Source: an uncultured Leptolyngbya sp.
GTDB lineage: Bacteria > Cyanobacteriota > Cyanobacteriia > Phormidesmidales > Phormidesmidaceae
Assembly: GCA_937899365.1 (NCBI GenBank)
Contig: CALBPH010000591.1
Span: 1 to 5,490 of the forward strand
DNA length: 5,490 nt
Direction: 5' to 3'
This document shows, piece by piece, positions 1 to 5,490 of the stretch (within the stretch, counting starts at the first letter, position 1; every line of letters begins with the position of its first letter). The notes below the pieces were generated by a model. It ran no database searches and was not told the origin of the DNA. It saw only the letters and a list, made by a program, of their open reading frames with translations. A program made the position numbers and the translations under genes.

Positions 1-1
1 A

Positions 2-136
2 ATATTCTATTTGGGCTTGCTGCTCCTCGGGATGATTTTAGCTGTAAGGTGCTGCCCTACGGCATATTTAACTGATCGGTTCATCCTCCAAATCAACAAC
101 GGCGAATATTTTGTCAATTTAAGCTTGAAAATGTGA
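2..136 (+). CDS. Possible C-terminal end of an unrecognised membrane protein, truncated by the window edge
   Basis: The frame starting at base 2 is open from the window edge to a TGA at 134-136, giving 44 codons. The first 15 or so residues (IFYLGLLLLGMILAV) form a strongly hydrophobic stretch that would fit a membrane helix. A polar tail follows, containing TDRFILQINNGE and ending in LSLKM. I do not recognise a family. The main reason to treat it as coding is that 256-450 encodes a similar sequence in the matching frame. The two align across the hydrophobic part with a gap of exactly one codon, share the TDR-x-I motif, and stop at nearly the same point. A second open frame (1-75) overlaps it, so the assignment is tentative. 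It could be the intact end of a gene lying to the left, or itself a remnant. Confidence 0.3.
   Translation: MFYLGLLLLGMILAVRCCPTAYLTDRFILQINNGEYFVNLSLKM
72..103 (+). repeat. Diverged direct repeat, copy 1 core
   Basis: This 32-base stretch matches 389-420 at 23 positions without gaps, including the shared blocks GATCGG and CATC. Most differences are transitions. The similarity continues more weakly on both sides, to about 11-133 here and 325-447 in the other copy. Confidence 0.45.
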
Positions 137-255
137 TTTGTTCGAACTTAATTTTCCTGCTGGCGTCTTAATAACTGTCTCTGTTAGCGATAGCCCCTCA
201 TAGGCGGTGTCTCTAAACACAAAAATCTCAGAACATCAGAGCATAAAGATTATAA

Positions 256-450
256 GAAGACTCTTTTTTTAGAGGTTTTCTGACATGGTTATGGTGTATT
301 TACTATCGTAAAGGGCGCTATTACTTTGGGGCGTTGCTGATCCCCGACTTGATGTTGTTTGCAAAGTATTGGTTAATAGCACACTGTACAGATCGGGGCA
401 TCTTCTAAATTAGCAGCAGCTTAATGTTTGTTCGTTTGCTACAGGCATAA
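256..450 (+). pseudogene. Decayed second copy of the 2-136 coding tail
   Basis: This frame is open from 256 to a TAA at 406-408 and continues in the same frame to a TAA at 448-450. It has no evident start codon of its own. The translation is rich in hydrophobic and aromatic residues (for example YYFGALLIPDLMLFAKYW, from 319), then reads CTDRGIF, then the stop. Compared with 2-136 it matches at Y-x-G, LL, A and TDR-x-I. The internal TAA sits where the first copy has CAA (Gln), a one-base change, and residues beyond the stop still align (I, FV, L). This looks like an old tandem duplication followed by nonsense decay. A run of seven T at 264-270 near its left end could be where the frame was lost. 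The function is unknown. Confidence 0.3.
389..420 (+). repeat. Diverged direct repeat, copy 2 core
   Basis: This is the partner of 72-103 (23 of 32 bases identical, no gaps), lying 317 bases downstream in the same orientation. It includes the codon where CAA in copy 1 has become TAA (406-408). Confidence 0.45.
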
Positions 451-596
451 GCGTTCTATATAAATCCGGAGAGTTTTTGTTAATTCTCTTGTTAAATTCA
501 TAGTAATTGACAGATACATATCTCTAGAACCAGTCTAGACATTATGAAACTTCTTTATTATTCCCTTTTCTGAAAGAGCGTTTTAGAAGATAAGGT
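451..596. other. Non-coding AT-rich stretch with a TCTAGA dyad
   Basis: No coding frame or RNA gene is evident. It contains TTGACA at 507-512, which resembles a -35 box but has no convincing -10 at 16-18 bases. It also has two TCTAGA hexamers at 523-528 and 534-539 separated by five bases. The dyad could be a protein-binding site or chance. Confidence 0.25.
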
Positions 597-962
597 ATGT
601 TTAATTTTTCTTGTGTTTCTTGTGAAAATGGTGAAGTTGTTCAAAATCTTCCCGAGAAAGAGAGTCAGTCTTGGTTGTTGTCAACTCGCAAGGCTGAATT
701 TACGTTTCAGGTTGGGAATAGGCTATTTCCATTGTTGATTGGTCAGTTGTCAAGCTACTGTTCGAGATCCATGGTCAGCGACAGTTCTTAGCGAATATGG
801 TAGCGAGTGATTTGCCATGTGTTCTCCTAATTCCCCCTATGCAGCTTATTTGACATACTATCCATTACCAAGCTAGCGCAGCAGCTTGAAGCTCCGTATT
901 TGATTAAACGAATAAACGTTCCCAATCAAACTGAAGACGAACGTAAAGAAGTCGAATTCTAA
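597..962 (+). pseudogene. Possible frameshifted remnant of an unrecognised gene
   Basis: Three coding-like stretches follow one another on the + strand but in alternating frames. The first is an ATG frame from 597 (stop TAG 789-791). The second is open 722-853 and contains phrases such as VVKLLFEIHGQRQFLANM and LPCVLLIPPMQ. The third, back in the first frame, is open 831-962 and contains ITKLAQQLEAPYLIKRI and ends TEDERKEVEF. Joined by two compensating shifts near 720-745 and 831-850 they would give roughly 120 residues. I do not recognise the product. The 64-codon ATG frame alone (597-791) might be called a small gene, but its C-terminal part looks less protein-like than the alternative frame. 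AAGG lies only a few bases before the ATG, too close for a good ribosome binding site. Confidence 0.22.
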
Positions 963-1046
963 GTCACATTATTATTGGTTTAAATAAAAGTTTTAGCTTA
1001 AAGAAAATATTAATAAAATCTCCTAAAATACCGTAGCGTTATCATT
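963..1046 (+). promoter_or_regulatory. AT-rich leader upstream of the NRPS gene
   Basis: This short stretch directly precedes the NRPS start and is very AT-rich (for example AAAATATTAATAAAAT around 1003-1018), so a promoter or leader is expected here. I cannot place a convincing -35/-10 pair. There is no Shine-Dalgarno sequence in the last 15 bases before the ATG at 1047, which is common in cyanobacteria. An in-frame TAA at 1014-1016 bars a longer N-terminus, and 1047 is the only ATG after it. Confidence 0.3.
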
Positions 1047-2873
1047 ATGAGTCAAACTATCAGCACCCTCGAATTAATAAAATCTCTGCATAGTCTGAAC
1101 ATTCAGCTGTCCGTAGACGGCGAGCGTCTGCAGTGTAACGCTCCTAAAGGTGCTCTTACGGATGCCTTAAAAGCACAAATCTCTGAGCAAAAAGCAGATA
1201 TTATAATGTTTTTGAATAACGTCAATAGTCATGAAAGTTCTAAGATTGAGCTTGTTTCCAGAGATGGTAAACTGCCCCTTTCCTACACACAGAAAAGGCT
1301 TTGGCTACTGGATAAGATAGAGCCTGAGTCAACTGCCTACAACATGTCAAAGGCAGTTCGTCTGAGGGGAGAGCTGAATCTCACAGCCCTGGAAAAAAGT
1401 CTGAATGAGATCTTCAATCGGCATGAGGTATTACGCACCACTTTTTCAGAAACCAATAATCATCCGCAGCAGGTGATTGCACCGGCCAATACATTGACGT
1501 TAGCTATTACTGATCTACAGGATGTGGCTGAGCGAGATGCTAAAGCTAAAGAACTTGTTTCCCAAGAACGTAATCATGTGTTCGATCTGCAGCAAGGGCC
1601 GTTAGTGCGAGTACGGCTGTTGTTGCTTGCAGCAGATGATCATATCTTAATTGTTAACGCTCACCATATCATTTTTGATGGTTGGTCATTTAATCTGTTT
1701 TATAGAGAGCTATCAGAGTTATATAAAGCCTTCCGCCAAGGTCAAACCTCTCCGTTAAAACCACTACCCATTCAATATGCTGACTTTGCTCACTGGCAAC
1801 AGCAACAGGCTAATAGTAAAGCATTTCAGACGCAGCTAGATTATTGGGTCAAACACTTAGAGGGTGCTCCCCATGTCCTCGAATTACCCATCGACTATCC
1901 CAGACCCGCGATCCAAGGCCATAGCGGCGCTTTAATCTCTCAATATCTGCCTAAAGCCCTGTTAGTAAAGCTCAAGCAGTTGAGCCAGCAGGAAGATGCG
2001 ACTCTCTTTATGACCCTGATGGCAGGGTTTAAAATCCTCTGTTATCGACTCACACAGCAAGAACGAATCACGATCGGCTCGCCCATTGCTGGTCGTAATC
2101 GAGCCGAAGTTGAATCGTTGATGGGCTTCTTTGTTACCAATCTTTTGTTGCACACTGACCTCTCTGGTAACCCCAGTTGTCGAGAACTGTTGCAGCGTGT
2201 GCGTCAAGTGGCATTAGAAGGATACGAAAATCAAGATGTACCGTTTGAACGCTTACTAGAGGAACTGAAACCAGAGCGAGATCAGAGCCGTACTCCTCTC
2301 TTTCAAGTGTGGTTCAACATGTTCAATCTCAATGGCCAAGAGTTTGAGCTATGTGATTTGACAATCGAACAGTTTTTTACTGATATTACCAGTTCTAAAT
2401 TTGATCTAACCCTCTATATCCAAGAAACAGAGCAGGGTATTTTTATTCGCTGGGTATACAACAAGGATTTATTTAAGGCCAATACGGTTGAATATATGGG
2501 GCAGTGTTTCCAAACCTTGTTGGAAAATATGGTGGCTCAGCCTAACCAGGGCATTACCACTCTGCCACTGCTCAATCAACAATCACGTCCCGCAGCTCCG
2601 CCAGATCCGATTACACTTCCGTTTACTGAGTTTTCTAAATCAGAGATTGAACAATCAATTCCAGCTCGATTTGCGGCTCAGGTAAACCAGCGAGGCGAGC
2701 AGATCGCGGTCAAAACACAACGCTACCAATGGACGTATCAAGACTTAGAGCGGCACTCTAATCAAGTGGCTCAGACACTGCTAACCCAGGAAAATACTAC
2801 CCGTGCTGCTCTGTTGTTTGAACATGATGCTCCCATGATTGCTGGGCTGCTTGGTACTTTAAAGGCGGGTTAA
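1047..2873 (+). CDS. NRPS N-terminal part: TubC docking domain, condensation domain, truncated adenylation domain
   Basis: 608 residues. Residues 7-57 match the TubC N-terminal docking domain (pattern L-x-SLN-x-L-x-V-DGERL, APKGALT, KADI), which in this family binds the C-terminus of the preceding assembly-line protein. The condensation domain follows with its usual motifs: LSYTQKRLWLLDK (78-90), RHEVLRTTF (125-133), the active-site HHIIFDGWS (206-214, catalytic His207), YADFAHW (244-250), IGSPIAGR (343-350), FVTNLLLHTDL (362-372) and RTPLFQVWF (415-423). It would form the peptide bond between the incoming chain and the amino acid on the downstream T domain. I cannot reliably assign it to the L- or D-accepting subtype. 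After a linker (about 510-540) the adenylation domain begins (WTYQDL, 562-567) but ends at the TAA directly after LKAG (605-608). As a free protein it would carry a functional-looking C domain with a useless A stub. It is cytosolic, with no signal peptide. Confidence 0.9.
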   Translation: MSQTISTLELIKSLHSLNIQLSVDGERLQCNAPKGALTDALKAQISEQKADIIMFLNNVNSHESSKIELVSRDGKLPLSYTQKRLWLLDKIEPESTAYNMSKAVRLRGELNLTALEKSLNEIFNRHEVLRTTFSETNNHPQQVIAPANTLTLAITDLQDVAERDAKAKELVSQERNHVFDLQQGPLVRVRLLLLAADDHILIVNAHHIIFDGWSFNLFYRELSELYKAFRQGQTSPLKPLPIQYADFAHWQQQQANSKAFQTQLDYWVKHLEGAPHVLELPIDYPRPAIQGHSGALISQYLPKALLVKLKQLSQQEDATLFMTLMAGFKILCYRLTQQERITIGSPIAGRNRAEVESLMGFFVTNLLLHTDLSGNPSCRELLQRVRQVALEGYENQDVPFERLLEELKPERDQSRTPLFQVWFNMFNLNGQEFELCDLTIEQFFTDITSSKFDLTLYIQETEQGIFIRWVYNKDLFKANTVEYMGQCFQTLLENMVAQPNQGITTLPLLNQQSRPAAPPDPITLPFTEFSKSEIEQSIPARFAAQVNQRGEQIAVKTQRYQWTYQDLERHSNQVAQTLLTQENTTRAALLFEHDAPMIAGLLGTLKAG

Positions 2874-2879
2874 GCCTAT

Positions 2880-5225
2880 GTGCCTCTGGATCCTACCTAT
2901 CCTGTGGAACGCCTCCGCTATGTGTTGGAAAACTCCCAGGCCACGGTTATTTTGACCAATGCTCAAAATTTGAAGTTAGCTCGGCAGCTCGCGTCTGAAA
3001 CGGTGATGCTGATAAATATTGAGGACCTGTCAACCACACCCAAGACAGTGCCTGAGGTAGAGATTTTGCCAGGTGAGATCGCATATATCTTGTACACCTC
3101 TGGCTCCACAGGGCAACCCAAGTGCGTTATCCAAAACCACCGCAACATACTGCACTTTATCCGTAACCAAACCAATCGGTTACACATTAGCTCCCAAGAT
3201 CGAGTGCTACTGCTCGCATCCTACAGTTTTGATGCAGCCGTAGTTGATATCTTTAGTGCCATACTCAACGGTGCTACGCTGTACCCATTTGACATTAAAA
3301 AGCAAGGATTTAATCACCTAGCACAATGGCTAAACGAGCAACACATTACGCTTTATCACTCCACACCTACCCTATATCGCAGTTTTCTAGAGCAGCAACT
3401 GGCCGAATCTGAGGAACTGCCAGCCAAACTATCGACCATTCGAGCCATCATTCTAGGTGGAGAGCCTAGCCTGCCTGCAGATCTAGAACGCTATCAGCGC
3501 TGGTTTTCTCCAGACTGCGTCTTTGTCAATCTCTTTGGCTCTACCGAGTCAACCATTAGCCTAGAGCATATCGTTACCCAAAATACCAATCCTCACCGTC
3601 GCATGGTTACAGTGGGATACCCCCTTGACGATACTGATGTGCTGCTGCTCAATGAGGCTGGGGTAGAAACCGATGTATATGGTGAAATTGCTATTCGTAG
3701 TCCCCACTTAGCGTTGGGCTATTGGCAAAAGCCAGACTTAAGCCAGAAAGTATTTCTGCCTGACCCAGAGGGAGGAGAACGGCGCATTTATAAAACGGGA
3801 GATTTAGGACGTCTCAGAGCAGATGGTACCCTCGAAGTCCTTGGTCGTCAGGACTTTCAAATAAAGCTACGGGGCATTCGTATTGAGCTAGGCGAAATAG
3901 AAACGACCTTGGCTCGCCATCCCCAAGTCCAGAAAGCGGTAGTCACTAGCTTTACCGATGAATCAGGTGATAACCGTTTAGCGGCCTACATTGTCCCCCG
4001 CTCAGCTCTCCAAACCGAACAAGTAGATTCCCAAGCACTGCGCCATTTTTTGCAGAAACAACTGCCCGATGCCATGGTGCCATCAGTTTTCTTACAGTTA
4101 AACAGCCTGCCCCTAACTCCTAATGGCAAGGTTGATCGGCGGTCGCTACCGGCCCCAGATCCGACTCAGCATGCTGTCAATACAACCTTTGTCGCCCCAC
4201 GCACCCCGATCGAAAAAAAAGTTAGTCAGATCTGGTGTCAGCTGCTCAAACTCGAAAAAGTAGGTATTTACGATAACTTCTTTGAAATTGGCGGTCATTC
4301 CCTATTAGCAGTGCAAGCTGCCGCATCGATTGAGCAAGCATTAGAACAACCCTGTACCGTGATGGATTTCTTTCAGTACTCTACGGTGCAGCAGCTGGCT
4401 GAGCAGCTTCAGAGTAACAACACAAAGCCATCGCGTCATCCTAGTCTATTTCCTATCAATACGGCTCCAACAGCTGTAGCACCTCTATTTTGTATTCATG
4501 TTTTAGGCCCCAATCTGAGCTTTTATCGACCGTTAGCAGAGCATCTGAAACAATACAATTTATATGGTTTAGCGTCTGCCCTATCTGGGGATCCACAAGC
4601 ACCCCACCCTCGAGATATCAAAAATCTGGCGACTTACTACATCCAAGCCATTAAAACTGTTCAACCTGTAGGTCCCTATAATCTAATTGGTGTTTCCTTT
4701 GGTGGTCATGTTGCTTTTGAGATCGCGCAGCAGTTAATAGCCCAGGGCGAAACCATCCACCTCATGGGACTTTTAGATGCCTATTGCCCAGTCAAGTCAA
4801 ACAGTTATGTGCTGCAACGACTGGGACGGCATTTACAAATTGCCAGGAAAAAAGGGTTCGGTTACTTGCTGCCTAGACTTAAGTCAATCAAAACAGGCTT
4901 TCATCATCAGCGTTTCAAGTCCAAGCAATCAAAGCGACAGCTTCACTTAGATGAGGCTAATGTACAAGCACGGTCGTATCTCAAGCCTGAAGAACATCGA
5001 GAAGTCAATCGAAATTATAAATTTGTTCCCTATCCCGGTGAAGTGACGCTATTTCGTGCTCAATATGATGCTGATGTCAAGCTAGGTTGGCTGGCTCTAG
5101 CAGGTGGTGGTCTAACTATCCACGATATTCCTGGCGATCACTTAGGGATGTTGACTGAGCCTCACGTCCAAGTGGTAGCAAGGTATTTACGGGACATTCT
5201 AGATTCTGTTCTGCTTGCCGAATGA
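2880..5225 (+). CDS. NRPS C-terminal part: adenylation domain lacking its N-terminus, thiolation domain, thioesterase
   Basis: 781 residues if translation starts at GTG 2880, the Val of the A2 motif; this start is only the first available codon after the TAA and is not a natural domain boundary. Adenylation motifs: A3 YTSGSTGQPKC (72-82), A4 FDAAVVDIF (117-125), A5 NLFGSTEST (217-225), A6 GEIAIRSPHLALGYW (268-282), A7 YKTGDL (304-309), A8 GRQDFQIKLRGIRIELGEIE (322-341), A9 LPDAMVP (395-401), A10 NGKVDRR (415-421, Lys417). The specificity positions, aligned by eye to GrsA, read D-A-V-H-I-G-L-I-S-K. Asp in first place fits an alpha-amino acid, but the substrate cannot be named. Thiolation: DNFFEIGGHSLLA (465-477), phosphopantetheine site Ser474. 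Thioesterase: GVSFGG with Ser606, Asp633 in LLDAYCP, His754 in GDHLGML, so the catalytic triad looks complete and would release the product by hydrolysis or cyclisation. The TE lid region (about 649-690) is unusually rich in Lys/Arg. The frame ends in TGA at 5223-5225. Confidence 0.88.
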   Translation: MPLDPTYPVERLRYVLENSQATVILTNAQNLKLARQLASETVMLINIEDLSTTPKTVPEVEILPGEIAYILYTSGSTGQPKCVIQNHRNILHFIRNQTNRLHISSQDRVLLLASYSFDAAVVDIFSAILNGATLYPFDIKKQGFNHLAQWLNEQHITLYHSTPTLYRSFLEQQLAESEELPAKLSTIRAIILGGEPSLPADLERYQRWFSPDCVFVNLFGSTESTISLEHIVTQNTNPHRRMVTVGYPLDDTDVLLLNEAGVETDVYGEIAIRSPHLALGYWQKPDLSQKVFLPDPEGGERRIYKTGDLGRLRADGTLEVLGRQDFQIKLRGIRIELGEIETTLARHPQVQKAVVTSFTDESGDNRLAAYIVPRSALQTEQVDSQALRHFLQKQLPDAMVPSVFLQLNSLPLTPNGKVDRRSLPAPDPTQHAVNTTFVAPRTPIEKKVSQIWCQLLKLEKVGIYDNFFEIGGHSLLAVQAAASIEQALEQPCTVMDFFQYSTVQQLAEQLQSNNTKPSRHPSLFPINTAPTAVAPLFCIHVLGPNLSFYRPLAEHLKQYNLYGLASALSGDPQAPHPRDIKNLATYYIQAIKTVQPVGPYNLIGVSFGGHVAFEIAQQLIAQGETIHLMGLLDAYCPVKSNSYVLQRLGRHLQIARKKGFGYLLPRLKSIKTGFHHQRFKSKQSKRQLHLDEANVQARSYLKPEEHREVNRNYKFVPYPGEVTLFRAQYDADVKLGWLALAGGGLTIHDIPGDHLGMLTEPHVQVVARYLRDILDSVLLAE

Positions 5226-5241
5226 CAGACTTGATAACTCT

Positions 5242-5279
5242 AACCGTCATAAAAATTAGAGAAGTTCTCTTATGACGTT
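5242..5279. terminator. Nested inverted repeats between convergent genes, possible weak terminator
   Basis: The outer arms CGTCATAA (5245-5252) and TTATGACG (5270-5277) are perfect complements and extend outward with a one-base bulge (AAC against GTT). Between them lies a second palindrome, AGAGAA-G-TTCTCT (5258-5270). Read on the minus strand, the inner hairpin is followed by AATTTTTA, a weak Rho-independent pattern that would serve the minus-strand gene ending at 5320. On the + strand there is no T tract. The stems are AT-rich, so strength is doubtful. Confidence 0.35.
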
Positions 5280-5319
5280 CCCCAAAAAAGTGGATATTTC
5301 TGAAGCCTGGGTAGTTACG

Positions 5320-5490
5320 TTACCAGATAAATTTATTGGTTACATCATGAGTTTTGACGATTGCTTTAAAGGTTTCACAAGATAATGTTTCTAATCCTAG
5401 CCAGCCTCCCAACACTTTAAGATCTTCGTCAAAGATTATTCGTAAATAGTCTAGGTTTTCGGTAGAAAGCTGGGGCTTTTCTTGCATTGT
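5320..5490 (-). CDS. C-terminal end of a probable sulfotransferase, running off the right edge
   Basis: On the minus strand the frame is open from the window edge to a TAA at 5322-5320, giving 56 sense codons counting the one at the edge. The visible tail contains KPQLSTENLDYLRIIFDEDL, then KVLGGWLGLETLSCETFKAI, and ends in FIW. The pattern L-S-x-E-x-x-x-x-L-x-x-x-F-x-E-D-L-x-x-L-G-x-W-L-G, then L-S-C-x-x-F, resembles the last helices of bacterial PAPS-dependent sulfotransferases, which pack against the core after the catalytic region. The 5'-PSB and 3'-PB motifs that bind the cofactor would lie outside the window, so the activity is inferred from the tail only. An ATG at 5487-5485 exists, but a 55-residue protein made only of this tail is unlikely, so I treat the gene as partial. 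It is convergent with the NRPS, 94 bases apart, and thus not in its operon. Whether it modifies the same product is unknown. Confidence 0.55.
   Translation of the reverse strand, partial: TMQEKPQLSTENLDYLRIIFDEDLKVLGGWLGLETLSCETFKAIVKTHDVTNKFIW

Larger units (their letters stand above)
1047..5225 (+). pseudogene. Terminal NRPS module gene (TubC docking-C-A-T-TE), interrupted by one in-frame TAA
   Basis: This is the complete locus read as one frame: 1392 codons before the final TGA, with a single TAA at codon 609 (2871-2873). The order is TubC-type docking domain (about residues 7-57), C (about 75-510), A (about 540-1040), T (about 1050-1120, carrier Ser1085), TE (about 1140-1392, triad Ser1217, Asp1244, His1365). 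The length and order are those of a chain-terminating NRPS module. The stop falls inside the A2 motif, which reads LKAG, stop, AYVPLD. The family normally has a small residue there, and a Ser codon TCA would need only one change to become TAA. No other disruption is visible in about 4.2 kb. That points to a very recent nonsense mutation, a sequencing error, or tolerated bypass. The two halves are described separately below. Confidence 0.8.

Noticed and set aside
1..75. Alternative open frame from base 1 to a TGA at 73-75
   Set aside because: It is shorter than the overlapping frame from base 2, and the repeat at 256-450 aligns with the base-2 frame, including a one-codon gap.
72..122. Minus-strand reading of the repeat core giving similar short peptides (LED-x-PI) in both copies, like a precursor peptide family
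   Set aside because: Stops flank both short frames and neither has a start codon; the + strand alignment is longer and explains the similarity better.
255..280. Hairpin around CTCT, a T run and AGAG as a transcription terminator
   Set aside because: The stem has only four clean pairs, the T run is in the loop rather than after the stem, and it falls inside the open + strand frame of the decayed copy.
750..818. 22-residue minus-strand frame with a good AGGAG seven bases before its ATG
   Set aside because: Although the ribosome binding site looks right, the peptide is very short, resembles nothing I know, and lies opposite the + strand remnant.
1962..2207. 81-codon open frame on the minus strand
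   Set aside because: It lies entirely within the condensation domain, which has clear family motifs on the + strand; this is an antisense shadow.
2488..2685. 65-codon + strand open frame in another phase
   Set aside because: It overlaps the C-A linker of the NRPS and its translation has no recognisable pattern.
2963..3187. 74-codon open frame on the minus strand
   Set aside because: It is antisense to the adenylation A3 region and has no independent support.

Overview
The window is dominated by one large nonribosomal peptide synthetase (NRPS) reading frame on the + strand, 1047-5225. It encodes a terminal module in the order TubC-type docking domain, condensation (C), adenylation (A), thiolation (T), thioesterase (TE). 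The frame is cut by a single in-frame TAA at 2871-2873, inside the A2 core motif of the adenylation domain. As written, the DNA therefore gives a 608-residue docking/C/A-stub protein and, from a GTG at 2880, a 781-residue A-T-TE protein. Both halves lie in the same frame and carry intact core motifs, so this was a single 1392-codon gene until very recently, or still is one (sequencing error or recoding).

The organism is probably a cyanobacterium. This is inferred from moderate GC in the gene, AT-rich flanks, a long degraded intergenic region, a stand-alone TubC-C-A-T-TE module and a neighbouring sulfotransferase tail. No ribosomal, phylogenetic or HIP1-type marker in the window proves it.

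Left flank (1-1046): no intact gene is evident. Positions 2-136 are open from the window edge and could be the C-terminal tail of a membrane protein. Positions 256-450 resemble that tail, with a one-codon indel and a CAA-to-TAA change, and look like a decayed second copy. Positions 597-962 show coding-like stretches that switch frame twice, which suggests another unrecognised gene remnant. The last ~85 bases before the NRPS are AT-rich leader.

Right flank (5226-5490): a short spacer with nested inverted repeats separates the NRPS from a convergent minus-strand frame (5490-5320) whose C-terminal sequence looks like a sulfotransferase tail running off the window.

How it would work together: the docking domain would receive a chain from an upstream assembly-line protein not encoded here, C would condense it with the amino acid activated by A and carried by T, and TE would release the product. 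With the TAA read as a true stop, the A domain is severed and the line is probably dead unless the two parts complement or the stop is bypassed.
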